Program-made: the position numbers and the translations under genes
Notes under the pieces: model-generated
Databases searched by the model: none
What the model saw: the letters and a program-made list of their open reading frames with translations, nothing else
Told to the model about the DNA's origin: nothing
Part shown: positions 15,024 through 16,923 of the stretch, one piece after another
How positions within the stretch are numbered: the first letter of the stretch is position 1
How the letters are laid out: the number at the start of each line of letters is the position of its first letter
Origin: an uncultured Clostridia bacterium
GTDB lineage: Bacteria > Bacillota > Clostridia > Christensenellales > CAG-138
DNA: 16,923 bases
NCBI GenBank assembly: GCA_937894955.1
Contig: CALAXO010000184.1
Span: forward strand, 1-16,923
Direction: 5' to 3'

Positions 15024-16568
15024 ATGTCAATATTTCCAAAAAACGATCTTCCCGCGGCTGAGGAGCGGCAGATTCGCCCGGATGCAGGCATTGTTACCGC
15101 CGAGCTTATCCGCTGCCGTTGGCTGCTGCTCATCGGGCTGCTCATATCCGCCATGCTGTCCTATGTTTTTGTTACGGAGACTTACAAAGAAGAGTATTCA
15201 TCCACCGCAACCTTTTTCGTAACAAGCAAGGGGTCGGTGACTTCAACCGTTTTTACAAATATTGAAACCGCAAAAAGCCTTACCGAAGCATTCCAGTATC
15301 TGCTTGAAAGCGATGCAATGCGCCGAACGGTGCTTGATGCAATCGGCGAAACGGAGTTTTCCGGCACGATAACAACATCCCAGCTTCCGGAAACAAACAT
15401 CATGTCGCTTACGGTGACATCGGACTCTCCCGAGCTGACGTTCAAAATGATCCGCGCCATTATAAACAACCACCATCTTATAACGGACAATGTCATGTCC
15501 AACGCCACGATGGACGTGCTTATGCAGCCCACCGTTCCGAAAGCTCCGACTCACGCACTTAACCGCCGCAGCGGCGTTATTAAGTACACCGCAATTTTGT
15601 TTGCCGTCATTGTTTCGGCAACCGTTGTTTATATCATCCTTTCCGACAAAGTCCGCAGTGAAAGAGATCTTTCCGCACTTTTGCCGGGTTATGAACGGCT
15701 TTCGACTTTCGGCTGCGAAAAGCACAGGCGCACCCTTCGCAGCCGCCTCCGCCGCGGCCGCAGCGCAAAAAAAGCTGCTTCCGAAAGCCTGCTTGTCAGC
15801 AATCCCACAACAAGCTTCGGTTACGCGGAAACCTTCCGCCTGCTCCGCACGCGTGTTGAATACCTTTTGAACAAAAACGGGCAGAAGACCCTGCTTATTG
15901 CAAGTGTTGCCGAGGGCGAGGGCAAAACAATTACCGCAGCAAATCTTGCCGTTATGCTGTCCTATGCAGGCAGCAAGGTTCTGCTGATTGACGGAAATTG
16001 CGACACCGACGGCAATCCGGGGCTTTCAGAGCTTTTCGGCATCACTCCGAAAGATGAGGACTGTCTCTGCGCCCGCCTTGAAACGGGCAATGTTTCGGAT
16101 CTGCCTTCTCCGGAGGGCGCAAAGCACCTTCGGCTGCTTCTGAACAGCGATTTTTCGGACGATGCGGCCGATATTATCGGTTCCGAAAAAATGAGCAGGC
16201 TCATTCGAACCGCCCGCGAACAATATGATTTCATAATCATCGACACGCCCGCGCTGTGCCGCTCCGGACTTGCGGAATACTTTGCGGAGCTTTCGGATTG
16301 CGCTGTCACGGTCGTTCGGCAGGGCGTCGCTTCCGGAAGGAGCATACGCGATGCGGTTGACATGCTTTCCTGCAGCACACGGATACTCGGCTGCATTTTA
16401 AACGATGTCCGCAAGGTCGAATTTCTGAGCGGGCTTCTATCCGGCGGCTGCGGCGGGCAGTACCGTTACGGGAAATATTACGGCAAATACGGCTACGGCA
16501 AATACGGCTACGGCAGCTACGGCAGCCGCGGCACATCCGAAAACAACGGGGGAGGGAAACGTCAATGA
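15024..16568 (+). CDS. Wzz domain fused to BY-type tyrosine kinase (CpsD/CapB-like)
   Basis: A 514-residue polysaccharide co-polymerase/tyrosine autokinase. The N-terminal Wzz part has two membrane helices (about 33-50 and 189-206) flanking an extracytoplasmic domain, with the proline-rich PTVPKAPTHAL before the second helix. The cytoplasmic kinase part begins near FGYAETFRLLRTRVEY. It contains Walker A ASVAEGEGKT (Lys301), the Walker A' position VLLIDGNCD (319-327) and Walker B DFIIIDTPA (Asp407). The C-terminus is a Tyr-rich tail with nine tyrosines between residues 480 and 499, the expected autophosphorylation cluster. Walker A' departs from the DxDxR pattern, which may weaken activity. 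Gram-positive systems often split these parts (CpsC plus CpsD); here they are fused, and a second Wzz-type gene follows by ATGA overlap. Confidence 0.9.
   Translation: MSIFPKNDLPAAEERQIRPDAGIVTAELIRCRWLLLIGLLISAMLSYVFVTETYKEEYSSTATFFVTSKGSVTSTVFTNIETAKSLTEAFQYLLESDAMRRTVLDAIGETEFSGTITTSQLPETNIMSLTVTSDSPELTFKMIRAIINNHHLITDNVMSNATMDVLMQPTVPKAPTHALNRRSGVIKYTAILFAVIVSATVVYIILSDKVRSERDLSALLPGYERLSTFGCEKHRRTLRSRLRRGRSAKKAASESLLVSNPTTSFGYAETFRLLRTRVEYLLNKNGQKTLLIASVAEGEGKTITAANLAVMLSYAGSKVLLIDGNCDTDGNPGLSELFGITPKDEDCLCARLETGNVSDLPSPEGAKHLRLLLNSDFSDDAADIIGSEKMSRLIRTAREQYDFIIIDTPALCRSGLAEYFAELSDCAVTVVRQGVASGRSIRDAVDMLSCSTRILGCILNDVRKVEFLSGLLSGGCGGQYRYGKYYGKYGYGKYGYGSYGSRGTSENNGGGKRQ
16485..16514 (+). 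repeat. 15-bp tandem repeat coding the kinase Tyr-rich tail
   Basis: AAATACGGCTACGGC occurs twice in tandem (16485-16499, 16500-16514), followed by a diverged copy (AGCTACGGC). It encodes the KYGYG units of the tyrosine cluster, so the number of tyrosines could change by slippage. Confidence 0.8.
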
Positions 16569-16923
16569 GCGAATACGACTACCGCGCAGGTTCCGGCACA
16601 CATGCACACGGAAGAGAAAGCTCTGCCGATGCGGCGGATTCATCGTTTGATCTTTCGGTATTTGCAAAGGATTCCCTGCGGATGCTTCTTCGGCTTTTCT
16701 GGCTTCCGCTTTTGCTTGCCGTTGTGTTCAGCGCACTCTTCTGTTACAATGCAAAACGTTCGTATCGGCCGATGTACAAAGCCTCCGCAACGTTTACGGT
16801 CAACGTTGTCGGCATGTCCGGTGCAAGTGCTTCTTATTATTCAAAATCAACTGCGGAGCAGTTTGCGCTAACCTTTCCGTACATACTCACAAGCGGCGTG
16901 CTTCGCAACCTTATATGCGAGGA
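16565..16923 (+). CDS. Wzz-type chain-length/polysaccharide export protein (partial)
   Basis: The first 119 complete codons of a gene that runs off the right edge. It starts MSEYDYRAGSG in an ATGA overlap with the stop of the kinase gene. A polar N-terminus of about 40 residues is followed by a hydrophobic helix (LFWLPLLLAVVFSALFCY) and then the extracytoplasmic start YKASATFTVNV, with further text ending near GVLRNLICE. The layout of a cytoplasmic tail, first membrane helix and the Y-x-A-S-A-T-F-x-V motif is that of Wzz/CpsC chain-length determinants. It would be the second Wzz domain of this operon. The rest of the protein is not visible. Confidence 0.8.
   Translation, partial: MSEYDYRAGSGTHAHGRESSADAADSSFDLSVFAKDSLRMLLRLFWLPLLLAVVFSALFCYNAKRSYRPMYKASATFTVNVVGMSGASASYYSKSTAEQFALTFPYILTSGVLRNLICE

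Overview
The window reads as chromosomal DNA of an uncultured Firmicute of class Clostridia, probably an Oscillospirales/Ruminococcaceae-like gut anaerobe. The grounds are: the Bacillus-like order rpsO-pnp-ylxY-M16 peptidase on one strand; a SepF/YggS/DivIVA-type division cluster; strong AGGAGG-type ribosome binding sites; sigma-A-like promoters; a secreted protein with a type I dockerin; and a Clostridia-type tyrosine-kinase exopolysaccharide operon. Species-level placement cannot be made from the window alone. No tRNA, rRNA, CRISPR array, transposase or phage gene was seen.

Left part, minus strand (about 1-10770). Reading in the direction of transcription from the right: a promoter (10739-10767), a structured leader, rpsO, a terminator, a long stem in the pnp leader, pnp, a terminator-like hairpin, a degenerate polysaccharide deacetylase (YlxY position), an M16 zinc peptidase broken by one frameshift, a dimeric dUTPase/MazG-fold pyrophosphohydrolase, an HlyD-like membrane adaptor, YggS (PLP homeostasis), SepF and a very short DivIVA-domain protein, ending at a strong terminator (2090-2116). 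A second minus-strand unit follows: a DUF5665 membrane protein and the 5' part of a huge cyclic beta-1,2-glucan synthetase-like gene. That gene carries a +1-type frameshift in an A7 tract and runs off the left edge.

Middle, plus strand (11016-13953). Behind a good promoter and a hairpin-containing leader lies a compact three-gene operon of exported proteins: a putative metzincin-like metallopeptidase (HExxHxxSxxD plus a CIMSGG Met-turn), an exported protein of unknown family whose start overlaps the stop of the first by 4 nt, and a dockerin-bearing secreted protein. A textbook terminator closes it. This is the least familiar part of the window and the best candidate for something undescribed.

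Right part, plus strand (14030-end). A promoter drives an exopolysaccharide/capsule operon: a membrane-anchored Ig-like (DUF5011-like) protein, a Wzz-BY-kinase fusion with a Tyr-rich tail but a degenerate Walker A' motif, and the start of a second Wzz-type chain-length protein, overlapped ATGA.

The RNA-level signals are unusually rich. They are a 16-bp stem in the pnp leader whose only non-Watson-Crick position becomes G-U on the transcribed strand, a possible three-way junction in the rpsO leader, and a perfect 12-bp hairpin that buries the M16 start codon.
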